A DNA stretch of 43,441 nt from Nitrospirota bacterium. Its GTDB lineage: Bacteria > Nitrospirota > Thermodesulfovibrionia > Thermodesulfovibrionales > UBA6898. Where the stretch lies: the NCBI GenBank assembly GCA_021814475.1, contig JAKAIE010000017.1, positions 1 through 43,441 on the forward strand, read 5' to 3'. The notes under the pieces were generated by a model. The model did no database searches. It saw only the letters and a list, made by a program, of their open reading frames with translations, and was not told the origin of the DNA. Below, in pieces: positions 33,796 through 43,441 of this stretch (the first letter of the stretch is position 1; every line of letters starts with the position of its first letter). The position numbers and the translations under genes were made by a program.

Positions 33796-34320
33796 ATGAC
33801 AAAGAGATGCAGCATCATCGCCCTGGCACTCACGCTCCTGGTACTGGCAGGGTGTGCGACGATCCCACAGGGGCCGCGTGTTATGGTCCTTCCTCCGGAT
33901 GGGAAACCACTTGATCAATTCCAGGCAGAGGATGCCGAATGCAGGGATTGGGCTGCGATGCGGATCGGCATCCAGCCACAGGAGACGGCGAACCAGCATG
34001 CGGTCGCCGGCACCGCTATCGGCGCCGGGATCGGTGCGGCCATAGGCTCGGCCTCCGGCCATGCCGGGGGTGGAGCCGCCATCGGAGCCGCCGCCGGACT
34101 GCTTGCTGGCGCGAGCGAAGGCCGTTATTATGGCTGGGAGGCACAGAGGAGGTACGATATCGCCTATATGCAGTGCATGTACGCCAAGGGGAACCAGGTA
34201 CCGGGACGCTCGACGAGGCCGGTGCGGATGAGGAGATATCCTCCACCGCCGCCGCCCCCCGATCTTGAGTCTGAACCCCCGGTGGAGTATTCGCCTGAAT
34301 ATGCCCCGCCGCCACGATAG
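33796..34320 (+). CDS. Glycine-zipper lipoprotein, 174 aa
   Basis: The signal peptide ends in the lipobox LVLAGC (Cys at about residue 19), so the protein is probably outer-membrane anchored. Residues about 70-105 form a glycine zipper of the YMGG/OmpA-like type, with AIGAGIGAAIGSASGH and GAAIGAAAGLLAG, a membrane-inserting helix pair. Upstream, FQAEDAECRDWA holds a Cys and aromatic residues, and YMQCMYAKGN supplies a second Cys. A Pro-rich tail (PPPPPPP) ends the protein. AAGGAG lies seven bases before the ATG. The pairing with the Tyr/Pro-rich exported protein suggests a shared envelope role. The function is unknown. Confidence 0.85.
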   Translation: MTKRCSIIALALTLLVLAGCATIPQGPRVMVLPPDGKPLDQFQAEDAECRDWAAMRIGIQPQETANQHAVAGTAIGAGIGAAIGSASGHAGGGAAIGAAAGLLAGASEGRYYGWEAQRRYDIAYMQCMYAKGNQVPGRSTRPVRMRRYPPPPPPPDLESEPPVEYSPEYAPPPR

Positions 34321-34344
34321 TCCTGGACTGCAAAGGACAAAGCG

Positions 34345-34391
34345 AAAAATTCCCCTTCAGAGGAAAAGACCTCCGAAGGGGAATTTTTTTT
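34345..34391. terminator. Strong bidirectional rho-independent terminator
   Basis: A 14-bp perfect stem (AAAAATTCCCCTTC with its complement, 34345-34358 and 34375-34388) continues inward through GAGG/CCTC. It is followed by a run of eight T on the plus strand, and the mirror A-run gives U on the minus strand. It separates the plus-strand lipoprotein gene from the convergent minus-strand efflux operon and probably ends both transcripts. Confidence 0.93.
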
Positions 34392-34441
34392 GCTGCTCCA
34401 TCTCTATCTGCACCGGAAACGGCCTCATTGCTGAGGCGCGG

Positions 34442-35893
34442 TCACTTTTTCCCGGTATCCGGATCCGTTGCATGCCACCCGCCGCCGAGGGCCTTGATAA
34501 GCTGAACGCTCGCGGCGATCCTCCTCCCGAGGATGGTGATAGCCGCCCTCTCGTTCGCAAGAACGATCGTCTGGGTGGTTACAACATCAAGGTAACTCAC
34601 CGTCCCGGCCTTATACTGATTCGTCGTCACGGTCAGAGCTTGTTGCGCGGACTTCACCGCCTCGTCCTGCACCGCAGCCTCCTGGCGGAGAATACGGAGG
34701 GCCGCCAGGTTGTCCTCGACCTCCTGGAAGGCGGACAGAACGGTCTGCCGGTAGGAGGCGACAGCCGCATCATACACCGCACGGGCCTGATCCGTCTCTG
34801 CCCTTCTCAATCCTCCCTCGAAGACGGTCTCCGAAACCGCACTTCCCACCGACCACAGACGGCTCGGCCATGACAGCCAGTGAGAGAGATGCGAACTCTC
34901 GAACCCGGCGCCGGCGCTGAGAGTAATTGAGGGATAATATGCGGCCTCAGCAACTCCGATAAGGCCGCTTGCCGAGGCCGCCCGTCGTTCCGCAGCCGCA
35001 ATGTCGGGCCTTCGTTCAAGGAGCTCGGAGGGTATCCCGGCAGGGACAGCCGGTGGTGTAACCGCAAGCGGCGCTGCCGCAAGAGAAAACCCCCCTGCGG
35101 GCTTTCCAATGAGCACGGCAATGGCATGTTCATATTGCGCCCGTTGCACGCCGACATCGATAGCCTGGGCCTGCGTAGACTTCAGCTGTGTATCAGCCTG
35201 CAGCAGATCCGCCCTGGAGACAATACCCGCAGCGTATCGGTTCTGCGTCAGCTGAAGGGATTTTTCAAAGGCAGCAACCGTGCCGTCCAGGAGCATTTTC
35301 TGACTATCCAGACTGCGCAACAGAAAGTAATCAGCCGCCAGCTCCGCCTGTATGCTCAGTCGAACTGATTCCAGGTCAGCCCCGCTGGCCTGGAACCCGG
35401 CCTCAGCCGATTCCACCCCGCGACGCACCCGGCCCCAGAGATCGATCTCCCACGACGCATCGAGAGGCAGAAGATAGTCGGAGACAGTCGCCCCGGTTGC
35501 GGCCCCGCTGACCCCGCCGGGTCTTCGGGACCGGGACGCGGAGACGCCCGCAGCGATCTTTGGATAATAGCCGGAACGAGCGGCCTGGCCCAGTGCCCGC
35601 GCCTGGCGATACTGCGCCTCCGCAACGGCGATGCCCTGATTGGATATGTTAACTTGTCTTTCAAGGTCGTCGAGGAGCGGATCGCCGTAAAGCTCCCACC
35701 ATGCCCCCCTTCGCAGCGCGTCATTCGGCCTGGCCTTTCTCCATCCCTCTGTCTCCTTGTATGCCTGGCCCGTCTCTACCTCAGGCCTGACATAGTCCGG
35801 ACCGACAGTGCAGGCAGACAGAGAAAACATCATGACAACAGCCGCCGTCCGGGCCCAAACAAGTGAAAAACTGCATGACTGTACATTGTTCAT
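34442..35893 (-). CDS. OprM/NodT-family outer-membrane efflux lipoprotein
   Basis: This TolC-like channel completes a tripartite efflux pump. The signal peptide ends FSLSAC (lipobox), followed by the family start TVGPDYVRPEV. Two OEP repeats form the body, with the typical LLDDLERQVNISNQGIAVAEA, WEIDLWGRVRRGVESAEA, and later LLERRPDIAAAERR and VFEGGLRRAETDQARA. The length of 483 aa is normal. I choose the second ATG (MNNVQSCSF) because AAGGA lies six bases before it and overlaps the first ATG at 35908. It is the last gene of the mdtABC-type operon, 23 bp after mdtC. Confidence 0.93.
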   Translation of the reverse strand: MNNVQSCSFSLVWARTAAVVMMFSLSACTVGPDYVRPEVETGQAYKETEGWRKARPNDALRRGAWWELYGDPLLDDLERQVNISNQGIAVAEAQYRQARALGQAARSGYYPKIAAGVSASRSRRPGGVSGAATGATVSDYLLPLDASWEIDLWGRVRRGVESAEAGFQASGADLESVRLSIQAELAADYFLLRSLDSQKMLLDGTVAAFEKSLQLTQNRYAAGIVSRADLLQADTQLKSTQAQAIDVGVQRAQYEHAIAVLIGKPAGGFSLAAAPLAVTPPAVPAGIPSELLERRPDIAAAERRAASASGLIGVAEAAYYPSITLSAGAGFESSHLSHWLSWPSRLWSVGSAVSETVFEGGLRRAETDQARAVYDAAVASYRQTVLSAFQEVEDNLAALRILRQEAAVQDEAVKSAQQALTVTTNQYKAGTVSYLDVVTTQTIVLANERAAITILGRRIAASVQLIKALGGGWHATDPDTGKK

Positions 35894-35916
35894 CGATATT
35901 CCTTTCATATCCGGCG

Positions 35917-38900
35917 TCAGGAGGAACCCGTCTTTACGTTACCTGCAAGCCTGCTCTGAACCCCCCGCCTCCTGGCGTCGAACCAGAGCCTGAAGCGGTC
36001 GAGATGGAGATACACCACCGGAGTCGTATACAGGGTAAGCATCTGGCTGAATATCAGTCCTCCGACAATGGCAATGCCCAGCGGCCGCCGCAGTTCCGAA
36101 CCGACCCCGTGACCAAGTGCCAGGGGAAGAGCCCCCAGCAGAGCGGCAAGGGTCGTCATCATGATCGGCCGGAAACGCAGGAGGCATGCCTTGTAGATCG
36201 CCTCAACAGGGCTCATCCCATCCCTCCGCTCTGACTCCAGTGCAAAGTCCACCATCATAATCCCGTTCTTCTTCACAATGCCTATGAGCAGAACGATCCC
36301 GATCACGGCGATGATGCTCAGATCCGTCCGGAAGAACATAAGGGCAAGCACAGCCCCTACGCCCGCCGATGGCAGGGTGGAGAGGATCGTGACCGGATGC
36401 ACATAGCTTTCATAGAGGACCCCGAGAACGATATATACGGCGACGAGTGCCGCCAGGATAAGAAACGGTTCGTTCGCCAGAGATGCCTGGAATGCCTGGG
36501 CAGTACCTGAGAAACTCCCCCTGATGCCGGACGGCATCCCCATCTCTTTTGTTGCGCCGTTGATGGCGCTGACCGCATCCCCCAGGGCGATGCCGGGCGC
36601 CAGGTTGAAGGAGATCGTGACCGAGGGAAACTGGCCGACGTGGGTTACGGCAAGAGGGGTCGCTCCGGTTTCGAAGCGAGCAAATGCGCTCAGCGGCACC
36701 TGGCTTCCCCCGGAGGAAGCTATATGGATATCTCTCAGCGTCTCGGGGTTCTGCCAGAACTTCGGGGCAACTTCCATGACAACATGGTACTGATTCAGCA
36801 GTGTATAGGTGATAGAAACCTGACGCTGCCCGAAGGCGTCATTAAGCGCGGTATCGATATTCTGCGGGGTGATGCCCAGACGGGAGGCGGTGGCCCTGTC
36901 TATGACCAGGTCAGCCTCAAGCCCCTTATTCTGCAGGTTGCTGTTTACATCCATAATGATGGGCAGGGTGCGGAATTTCTGCAGAACTTTCTGACTCCAG
37001 GCACTGAGTTCCTGAAGGTTCTCTCCCTGAAGCGTATACTGATAGAGGGCATTACTCGCAAACCCTCCTATGCGCAGGTCCTGCACCGGCTGCAAAAAAG
37101 TCGGAGCACCCGGGATCTCCGACAGTTTCTTTCTCAACCTGCCTATGATCTGCTGCGTAGTAGATTGTCTCTCTTCAAACGGCTTCAGGGCTATAAACAT
37201 TCTTCCCGTGTTGGTGGTCGACCCTCCGCCTCCCCCACCGCCTGTAAATCCGATCACGTACGAGACCTCCTGGTCCGTCATGACCGTCTTTACCACCTCC
37301 AAGAGTTTCTGTTGCATCGCCTGAAAAGAAATGTCCTGGGCGGCCTGAATATTACCGTTGAGGCGTCCGATATCCTGTTCCGGAAAGAATCCCTTGGGAA
37401 CAATGACAAACAGGACTACGTTGACAATGAGCGTCACCAATGTGAGGGCAAGCATAATCCGCGAATGCCGGAGCGCCCAGCCGAGCGTCCTCTCGTACAG
37501 GGAGTGTATCGCCTGAAACATCTTTTCCCCAAGCAGATAAAAACGTCCCCGCTCCGACTCTTCAGCGGTCCTCAGGATGGTCGCGCACATCATGGGAGTC
37601 GTGGTCAAAGACACGATCAGCGACACCATAACCGCGGCCGACAGCGTGACCGCAAACTGGCGGAAGAGCCGGCCGACCATGCCGCCCATGAGAAGGATGG
37701 GTATGAAGACGGCCACAAGGGAGACGCTCATCGAGACCACGGTAAAGGTAATTTCCTTTGTACCCAGAAGCGCGGCCTGAAGGGGCGACTCCCCCCTTTC
37801 CCGGTGGCGGGTGATATTTTCTATCACGACAATGGCATCGTCGACAACGAAACCGGTGGCGATGGTGAGCGCCATCAGGGACAGATTATCCAGAGAGTAC
37901 CCGAAGAGATACATCACTCCGAAGGTGCCGATAATCGAGACGGCAACCGCAACGGCAGGGATCAGCGTGGCCCGGAAATTCCGGAGAAAGACGAAGACAA
38001 CAAGGATGACGAGCATACCCGATATCAGGAGGGTGCGCTCCACATCGTGCAGGGAGCCCCGGATGGGCGGCGTCCTGTCAAGGACAACCGAAAGTCTGAT
38101 GCCGCCTGGGAGGGAAGCCTCCAGCTGGGGCAGGAGACCCCGCACGTTGTCGACAGTCTCGATGATATTCGCGCCGGGCTGACGAAAGACGATCACCATC
38201 ACCGCCGGTTTCCCGTTGACGAATCCCGCAGCGCGAAGATCCTCGACCGAATCCGTCACCTCCGCCACATCCGAAAGACGGACCGCCGCGCCCGACTTGT
38301 AGCTGACGACTAAGGGAAGATACTCTTCCGCCTTCCTAAGCTGGTCATTCGTACCGATCTCCCATGACCTTTCGTCCTCGGACACCTGGCCCTTGGGTCG
38401 GTTGACATTTGTAGCGGCAAGGACTCCACGGACGTTTTCAAGACTTATGCCGTATCGGCTCAGCGCCATGGGGTTGAGGTCGACGCGCACGGCGGGGAGT
38501 GAACTTCCGCCGACAAAAACCTGTCCCACCCCTTTCACCTGCGAGAGCTTCTGCTGGATGATCGATGAAGCGGCATCGTACATCCTGGGCTTATCCACCG
38601 AATCGGACGTCAGCGAAAGAATAAGAATCGGGGCATCGGCCGGATTCACCTTCCTGTATGTCGGATTGCTCGGAAGGTTTGACGGAAGGTCTCCTCTGGC
38701 CGCGTTGATGGCGGCCTGCACATCACGGGCCGCGCCGTCGATCATCCGGTTAAGATCGAACTGCAGGGTGATGCTGGTACTGCCCCGATAACTCGTTGAG
38801 GTCATTTCGGTAACGCCGGCTATACGGCCGAACTGGCGCTCCAGAGGCGCCGCCACGGAAGTGGCCATCGTCTCGGGGTCCGCGCCGGGCAGGGACGCCG

Positions 38901-39042
38901 AGACTGAGATCGTAGGGAAATCGACCTGTGGCAGAGGTGAGACAGGCAGCAGGCCGAAGGAGATGATACCCGATAGGACAAGGCCCAGAGTGAGGAGCGT
39001 AGTCGCCACCGGCCTTCTGATAAAAGGCGCCGAGAGGTTCAT
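35917..39042 (-). CDS. mdtC: RND efflux pump subunit MdtC-like
   Basis: This is an inner-membrane drug/proton antiporter, 1041 aa with twelve helices and two large periplasmic loops. The N-terminus [15 protein letters not shown] and [17 protein letters not shown] match MdtC, as do [30 protein letters not shown] and [14 protein letters not shown]. Helix 4 carries the proton-relay acids in [13 protein letters not shown], with the Lys partner expected in helix 10 ([15 protein letters not shown]). A Gly-rich loop ([13 protein letters not shown]) in the porter domain is unusual. It overlaps the stop of mdtB by four bases and should form a heterotrimer with it. Confidence 0.93.
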   Translation of the reverse strand: MNLSAPFIRRPVATTLLTLGLVLSGIISFGLLPVSPLPQVDFPTISVSASLPGADPETMATSVAAPLERQFGRIAGVTEMTSTSYRGSTSITLQFDLNRMIDGAARDVQAAINAARGDLPSNLPSNPTYRKVNPADAPILILSLTSDSVDKPRMYDAASSIIQQKLSQVKGVGQVFVGGSSLPAVRVDLNPMALSRYGISLENVRGVLAATNVNRPKGQVSEDERSWEIGTNDQLRKAEEYLPLVVSYKSGAAVRLSDVAEVTDSVEDLRAAGFVNGKPAVMVIVFRQPGANIIETVDNVRGLLPQLEASLPGGIRLSVVLDRTPPIRGSLHDVERTLLISGMLVILVVFVFLRNFRATLIPAVAVAVSIIGTFGVMYLFGYSLDNLSLMALTIATGFVVDDAIVVIENITRHRERGESPLQAALLGTKEITFTVVSMSVSLVAVFIPILLMGGMVGRLFRQFAVTLSAAVMVSLIVSLTTTPMMCATILRTAEESERGRFYLLGEKMFQAIHSLYERTLGWALRHSRIMLALTLVTLIVNVVLFVIVPKGFFPEQDIGRLNGNIQAAQDISFQAMQQKLLEVVKTVMTDQEVSYVIGFTGGGGGGGSTTNTGRMFIALKPFEERQSTTQQIIGRLRKKLSEIPGAPTFLQPVQDLRIGGFASNALYQYTLQGENLQELSAWSQKVLQKFRTLPIIMDVNSNLQNKGLEADLVIDRATASRLGITPQNIDTALNDAFGQRQVSITYTLLNQYHVVMEVAPKFWQNPETLRDIHIASSGGSQVPLSAFARFETGATPLAVTHVGQFPSVTISFNLAPGIALGDAVSAINGATKEMGMPSGIRGSFSGTAQAFQASLANEPFLILAALVAVYIVLGVLYESYVHPVTILSTLPSAGVGAVLALMFFRTDLSIIAVIGIVLLIGIVKKNGIMMVDFALESERRDGMSPVEAIYKACLLRFRPIMMTTLAALLGALPLALGHGVGSELRRPLGIAIVGGLIFSQMLTLYTTPVVYLHLDRFRLWFDARRRGVQSRLAGNVKTGSS

Positions 39043-42000
39043 CGCCCTGACTGCGCGCCCTCATCGGCCGCACGCCCTCTGCGGCCCGCGAGACGGTCAA
39101 AGGCCAGATAGATGACCGGCGTTGTATAGAGGGTAAGAATCTGGCTGATGACAAGTCCACCCACGATCGAGATGCCCAGGGGACGCCTCAGCTCTGACCC
39201 GACTCCCTGTCCCAGGGCCAGCGGCAAAGCCCCGAGCAGGGCCGCAAAGGTGGTCATCATGATAGGCCTGAAACGAAGCAGGGAGGCCTGGAATATCGCT
39301 TCCTCCGGCGTCTTCCCCTCCTTGCGCTCGGCCTCCAGCGCGAAATCGACGATCATGATGCCGTTCTTCTTCACAATACCGATGAGCAGGATAATGCCGA
39401 TAATGGCGATGACATTCAATTCCGTACGGAACAGCATCAATGCCAGCACCGCCCCCACCCCCGCCGACGGGAGAGTCGAAAGTATCGTGATCGGGTGGAT
39501 ATAGCTTTCGTAGAGCACACCCAGGACGATATACACTGTGATCAGTGCCGCGAGGATCAGAAGCGGTTCGTTGGTCAGAGAGATCCTGAACGCCTGCGCA
39601 GTGCCTTGGAAACTTCCCCTGATGCTTTCGGGCATCGCCAGCCGGCGGGTCACCTCTTCGACAGCCTTCACCGCGTCGCCCAGAGCCACACCAGGGGCCA
39701 GATTGAAAGATGTGGTCACCGACGGGAACTGTCCCTGCCGGTTGATCACAAGGTATCCGGTGGACTCTGACGACTTCGAGAAGGCCCGGAGGGGCACCTG
39801 CCCGCCACCGGCACTGCGAAGGTACAGCGACTTCAGCGCCTCGGGTCCGCGCTGGAAGTCCGGCTTGACGGCAAGTACGACGCGATACTGGTTCAGCTCG
39901 GTAAATATTGTCGAGACCTGCCGCTGGCCGTAAGCGTTATAGAGGGCGTCGTCTATGAGCTGCGGGGTGATGCCGAATCTCGATGCTGTCGCACGGTCGA
40001 TGTCCAGGGAAACCCTGAGGCCCTTGTCCTGCTGATCACTGCTGACATCCCTCAGGTCGGGCCTCTGGCGGAGCTCCTCCACAAGCCTCGGCCCCCACAA
40101 ATTAAGCTCCCCGATGTCAGGATCTTCAAGCGTATACTGGAACTGGGTGCGACTTACCCGCGCGTCAACAGTGAGGTCCTGGGCAGGCTGCATGTAAAGT
40201 CTGATACCCTTCACCTCTGCCAGCTCAGGCTGCAGGCGACGTATCACCCCTACTGCGTTTGCATCGCGATCCTCCAGGGGCTTCAGGTTTATCAGGATCC
40301 GACCGCTGTTGAGGGTCGTATTGGTGCCGTCGATCCCGATAAACGAAGAAATGCTCTCGACCGCGGGGTCTTTCAGTATCACCGCGGCAAGAGCCTGCTG
40401 ACGCTCCGCCATGGCCCTGAAGGAGACCGACTGGTCCGCCTCCGAGATCCCCTGGATAACCCCGGTGTCCTGGACAGGGAAGAAACCCTTCGGAACGAGC
40501 ATATACAGAAGCACCGTCAATACAAGTGTGCCCGCCGCCACGACGAGTGTGGCCTTCTGGCGGCCGAGCACCCACCGGAGCGTCCTTCCATACGCAGCGA
40601 TGACCCTGTCGAACATAACCTGGGAGGCATGATAGAACCTCCCCTGCCTCTCCTCGGGGACATGGCGCAGAATGCGGGCGCACATCATCGGGGTAAGCGT
40701 CAGGGACACAACCGCCGAAATAAGTATAGTGACGCCCAGAGTCACGGCAAACTCCCTGAACAGCCTTCCGACAACATCACCCATGAACAGCAGAGGGATG
40801 AGCACGGCGATGAGCGAAACGGTAAGGGACAGGATGGTGAAACCGATCTGCTGGGCACCCTTCAGCGCCGCCTGCAGAGGGGGCTCTCCCTGCTCGACAT
40901 ACCTGGAGATGTTTTCGATCATTACGATCGCATCGTCCACCACAAAGCCGGTCGAAATGGTGAGGGCCATCAGGGTCAGGTTGTTGAGGCTGAAACCCAT
41001 CAGATACATCACCCCGAAGGAACCTATGAGTGACAGCGGGACCGCAATGCTGGGAATGGCGGTCGCCGGCAGATTGCGCAGAAAAAGAAAGATGACCAGA
41101 ACGACAAGCGCAACCGCCAGCATCATCTCATACTGCACGTCTCTCACCGATGCGCGGATGGTAGTGGTCCGGTCTGTCAGGACGTTCACCCTGACAGCCG
41201 GGGGCAGAGCCCCCTGCAACTGGGGCAGCAGTCTCTTGATGCGGTCCACCACTTCGATCACATTGGCGCCCGGCTGCCGCTGTATATTTACAATCACTGA
41301 CGGGGTCTTGTTCATCCATGCAGCCTGATTCACATTCTCGACGGTATCCACCGCCTCTGCAACGTCCAAGAGGCGGACAGGCGCCCCGTTTTTGTACGCG
41401 ACAATCAGATCGTTGTAGTCACGGGCCGAGAACAACTGGTCATTAGCCCCGATAATATAAGACTGACGGGGCCCGTCAAAAGTCCCCTTTGCCTGGTTAA
41501 CGTTTGCCGCAGCGATAGCGGTGCGGAGGTCATCCAGTGTCAAGCCGTAGGCCCCAAGCGCCACGGGGTTGGCCTGAATGCGTACGGCGGGTCTCTGCCC
41601 TCCGCTGATGCTCACCAGCCCCACACCGGGCAGCTGGGATATCTTCTGGGCGAACCGTGTGTCGGCGAGATCTTCAACCTTCGGAAGCGGCAAGGTATCA
41701 GAGGAGAGGGCCAGCGTGAGAATCGGAGCGTCAGCCGGATTCACCTTGCTGTAAACCGGCGGCGCGGGGAGGTCCCGCGGCAGAAAAGTGGCGGATGCGT
41801 TTATGGCAGCCTGGACCTCCTGTTCCGCCACGTCCAGGCTGAGATCGAGACTGAACTGCAGGGTAATAATCGAACTGCCGCCGGAGCTTGAAGAGGTCAT
41901 CTGGGACAGTCCTGGCATCTGCCCGAACTGCCGCTCCAGCGGCGACGTGACGGATGAAGCCATGACATCGGGACTTGCCCCGGGATAAAAAGTGCGGACC

Positions 42001-42137
42001 TGTATGGTGGGGTAGTCCACCTGCGGCAGTGCTGATACGGGAAGCTGGCGATAGGCAACAGCCCCTGCCAGAATGATGGCGATCATCAGGAGGGTCGTGG
42101 CGACCGGCCGCATGATAAATATACGGGAAATGTTCAT
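39039..42137 (-). CDS. mdtB: RND efflux pump subunit MdtB-like
   Basis: This is the second inner-membrane RND subunit, 1032 aa. The N-terminus [19 protein letters not shown] and [16 protein letters not shown] match MdtB, and [20 protein letters not shown] and [14 protein letters not shown] fit MdtB rather than MdtC. Helix 4 has [16 protein letters not shown] with the two Asp, and helix 10 has [18 protein letters not shown]. It begins 11 bases after the adaptor gene and its stop overlaps mdtC (ATGA). In MdtABC/MuxABC systems two different RND subunits make one trimer, exporting bile-salt- or novobiocin-type compounds. The actual substrate is unknown here. Confidence 0.93.
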   Translation of the reverse strand: MNISRIFIMRPVATTLLMIAIILAGAVAYRQLPVSALPQVDYPTIQVRTFYPGASPDVMASSVTSPLERQFGQMPGLSQMTSSSSGGSSIITLQFSLDLSLDVAEQEVQAAINASATFLPRDLPAPPVYSKVNPADAPILTLALSSDTLPLPKVEDLADTRFAQKISQLPGVGLVSISGGQRPAVRIQANPVALGAYGLTLDDLRTAIAAANVNQAKGTFDGPRQSYIIGANDQLFSARDYNDLIVAYKNGAPVRLLDVAEAVDTVENVNQAAWMNKTPSVIVNIQRQPGANVIEVVDRIKRLLPQLQGALPPAVRVNVLTDRTTTIRASVRDVQYEMMLAVALVVLVIFLFLRNLPATAIPSIAVPLSLIGSFGVMYLMGFSLNNLTLMALTISTGFVVDDAIVMIENISRYVEQGEPPLQAALKGAQQIGFTILSLTVSLIAVLIPLLFMGDVVGRLFREFAVTLGVTILISAVVSLTLTPMMCARILRHVPEERQGRFYHASQVMFDRVIAAYGRTLRWVLGRQKATLVVAAGTLVLTVLLYMLVPKGFFPVQDTGVIQGISEADQSVSFRAMAERQQALAAVILKDPAVESISSFIGIDGTNTTLNSGRILINLKPLEDRDANAVGVIRRLQPELAEVKGIRLYMQPAQDLTVDARVSRTQFQYTLEDPDIGELNLWGPRLVEELRQRPDLRDVSSDQQDKGLRVSLDIDRATASRFGITPQLIDDALYNAYGQRQVSTIFTELNQYRVVLAVKPDFQRGPEALKSLYLRSAGGGQVPLRAFSKSSESTGYLVINRQGQFPSVTTSFNLAPGVALGDAVKAVEEVTRRLAMPESIRGSFQGTAQAFRISLTNEPLLILAALITVYIVLGVLYESYIHPITILSTLPSAGVGAVLALMLFRTELNVIAIIGIILLIGIVKKNGIMIVDFALEAERKEGKTPEEAIFQASLLRFRPIMMTTFAALLGALPLALGQGVGSELRRPLGISIVGGLVISQILTLYTTPVIYLAFDRLAGRRGRAADEGAQSGR

Positions 42138-42148
42138 CGTCCGGGCCT

Positions 42149-43333
42149 CTACCGCGTACCGCTCTTTGTCCTTTTCGCGCCGTCCTGTCCCTTCAGCTCC
42201 ACCCTGCTGCCTTCGCGCAGCCGCTCGGCTCCGTCGACCACAACCTGCTCGCCCGCGGCGAGCCCCGTGATGACAGGAGCATCGCCCCCGTGCACCTCGC
42301 CGATCGTAACCTGCCGCACACTGACCGTGTTATCGCCCTTTACAACGTACACGAAGGTGCCCTGGGGCCCGCGCTGGATCGCTGTGGCAGGAACTACAAT
42401 GCTCTCCCGCTTCACCTCCACCAGCAGACGGGCATTGACAAACTGGTTGGGAAAGAGTTCGCCGTTTCCATTGGGAAACACCGCCTTCATCTTAACGGTC
42501 CCGGTGTTCGGATCGATCTGGTTGTCGACAGTCAGAAGAAATCCCCCGGCAAGCTTCTGCTTCTGGTCGCGGTCATAGACTTCGACTGGCAGCCTCTCCC
42601 CGGACCTGAGACGTTTCACAACCTGCGGAAGGCTGTCCTCGGCGATCGAGAAAATCACCGAGATGGGTTGAAGCTGCGTGATGACGACCAGTCCCCCCGG
42701 ATCCGATGCATGCACGATGTTGCCCTCGTCCACCAGACGGAGGCCTACCCTCCCGGTGAGTGGAGCGGAAATCCTCGAGTAATGGATCTGCAGCTTCGCA
42801 CTGTCGATCTGCCCCTGGTCAGTCTTCACCGCGCCCTCGTACTGCCGGACCAGGGCCTCCTGCGTGTCCCGTTGCTGTTTTGCTATCGAGTCCTGTTCCG
42901 ACAGGACCTGGTATCTATGGAGATCAACCCTGGCGTTATTCAGCAGGGCCGCATCGCGCTCCCTCAGCCCCTGTGCCTGGGCCAGCTGGGCCTCAAACGG
43001 CCGGGAATCTATCTCGGCCAGCAGATCGCCTTTCTTCACGGTCTGCCCCTCACGGTAGGCGACCTTCATGAGCTGACCGTCCACACGACTTCGCACGGTG
43101 ACAGTATTGAGCGGGACCACGGAGCCGAGTCCGGTTAGATAGATGCTGATATTGCTCTTCTTTGCGGCAGCGGCCATTACAGGCGTGCTGCGCACGGGGG
43201 AAGCATTCCCCGGACCAAGCCGGCCTTTTGTCGCCCTGCCCGCCCCTCCCGAATACAGATAAGCACCTGCACCTATACCACACAAGACAATGAGCCATAC
43301 CCACCAATGTCTCTTCCTAGTGTAGTGTCTCAT
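42149..43333 (-). CDS. mdtA: RND membrane-fusion protein MdtA-like
   Basis: This is the periplasmic adaptor of the pump. An N-terminal membrane anchor ([21 protein letters not shown]) is followed by the barrel-sandwich half-motif [20 protein letters not shown] and [14 protein letters not shown], an alpha-hairpin, the second half-motif ([21 protein letters not shown]), a beta barrel and a C-terminal membrane-proximal domain. It is 394 aa from the ATG at 43333. That ATG lies inside the apparent left end of an IS630-type element, so the original N-terminus may have been replaced. A frame open to 43396 uses a TTG inside the transposase gene and is not credible. It is the first gene of the mdtA-mdtB-mdtC-channel operon. 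Confidence 0.9.
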   Translation of the reverse strand: MRHYTRKRHWWVWLIVLCGIGAGAYLYSGGAGRATKGRLGPGNASPVRSTPVMAAAAKKSNISIYLTGLGSVVPLNTVTVRSRVDGQLMKVAYREGQTVKKGDLLAEIDSRPFEAQLAQAQGLRERDAALLNNARVDLHRYQVLSEQDSIAKQQRDTQEALVRQYEGAVKTDQGQIDSAKLQIHYSRISAPLTGRVGLRLVDEGNIVHASDPGGLVVITQLQPISVIFSIAEDSLPQVVKRLRSGERLPVEVYDRDQKQKLAGGFLLTVDNQIDPNTGTVKMKAVFPNGNGELFPNQFVNARLLVEVKRESIVVPATAIQRGPQGTFVYVVKGDNTVSVRQVTIGEVHGGDAPVITGLAAGEQVVVDGAERLREGSRVELKGQDGAKRTKSGTR

Positions 43334-43340
43334 AAATAGC

Positions 43341-43369
43341 TTTACAATAGGGTGAATCTCATGTATAGT
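43341..43369 (+). promoter_or_regulatory. Promoter of the IS630-type transposase
   Basis: TTTACA and TATAGT are exactly 17 bp apart. The -10 box ends six bases before the transposase ATG. On the opposite strand, TTCACT and TATTGT (17 bp spacing, 43344-43372) could act as an outward promoter reading into mdtA. Confidence 0.55.
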
Positions 43370-43375
43370 GAATAT

Positions 43376-43441
43376 ATGAGCAGAACGGCAGCCCAAATTA
43401 TGTTATCACCGGAAGAACGATCCACAATTGACATGTGGGCA
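43376..43441 (+). CDS. IS630-family transposase, N-terminal 22 residues only
   Basis: The reading frame starts at an ATG without a Shine-Dalgarno and runs off the window. The 22 visible residues (SRTAAQIMLSPEERSTIDMW and flanks) match the usual N-terminus of IS630 transposases, which begin with a short basic stretch and then L-S-x-E-E-R before the helix-turn-helix domain. The catalytic DDE core is beyond the window. It is divergent from the efflux operon. Confidence 0.7.
   Translation, partial: MSRTAAQIMLSPEERSTIDMWA

Larger units (their letters stand above)
43318..43441 (+). mobile_element. Left end of an IS630-type insertion sequence (cut by the window edge)
   Basis: The element begins at or near one of two TA dinucleotides (43318 or 43323), the target used by IS630-family elements. 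The end sequence reads GTGTAGTGTCTCATAAATAG, followed by a good promoter and the transposase start. The right end is outside the window, so the boundary and inverted repeat cannot be confirmed. The first codons of mdtA lie within this end. Confidence 0.6.

Noticed and set aside
36640-38313. 557-codon plus-strand frame antisense to mdtC
   Set aside because: It is fully contained in a well-supported RND gene and has a low-complexity Asp/Gly/His/Arg composition.
1-43441. CRISPR array, prophage or named defence system
   Set aside because: No regularly spaced repeats, cas-like genes, integrase or phage structural genes were seen; the only mobile signature is the IS630 end at the right edge. AddAB is a housekeeping recombination enzyme.

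Overview
The window is about 43 kb of dense, fairly GC-rich bacterial chromosome. The genes are mostly conserved housekeeping genes in long, overlapping co-directional runs. The gene set suggests a Gram-negative anaerobe-like lineage such as Nitrospirota, with Desulfobacterota or Geobacter-like bacteria as the alternative. The pointers are an outer membrane (LolA, RND pumps with an OprM-type channel), a periplasmic heme-c sensor joined to HD-GYP, PilZ/DUF4388 proteins, ftsK-lolA-TPR-ispE-tRNA-prs-rplY-pth in one run, and AddAB. The phylum is inferred from content and gene order, not from a phylogeny.

Layout. (1) 1-8.9 kb, mostly minus strand: a small unknown protein, a decayed P-loop GTPase remnant and a plus-strand Nudix hydrolase; then glgB-eamA-queE with overlapping start and stop codons; then der-yihY-54-aa protein-CHASE2 adenylate cyclase. 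(2) 9.0-12.2 kb, plus strand: a heme-c/HAMP/GAF/HD-GYP signalling protein and a K+ channel with an RCK domain. (3) 12.2-21.6 kb, minus strand: a PilZ-DUF4388-DnaJ-TPR fusion, and the run ftsK, lolA, TPR lipoprotein, ispE, tRNA-Gln(UUG), prs, rplY, pth. (4) 21.7-24.4 kb, plus strand: nth, two tandem 34-35-residue membrane proteins, a 148-aa membrane protein, a 148-aa soluble protein and a methyltransferase-like protein. This is the least explained part of the window. (5) 24.4-33.3 kb: ftsY (minus), then a tail-specific protease and addB-addA (plus). (6) 33.4-34.4 kb: two small envelope proteins closed by a strong bidirectional terminator. (7) 34.4-43.4 kb, minus strand: an mdtABC-type heteromeric RND efflux operon plus its outer-membrane channel. 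At its 5' edge is the start of an IS630-type transposase that reads outward.

How the genes work together. The central run couples isoprenoid and PRPP supply with translation quality control (RplY, Pth, a tRNA) and envelope/division functions (FtsK, LolA). Second-messenger signalling appears three times: a class III cyclase, an HD-GYP phosphodiesterase and a PilZ receptor. Two results stand out. The first is the tandem pair of miniature histidine-containing transmembrane proteins next to an endonuclease III whose 4Fe-4S loop carries a Cys-to-His change. The second is a recurring arrangement in which a -10 box sits 5-7 nt before the start codon, which suggests leaderless mRNAs.
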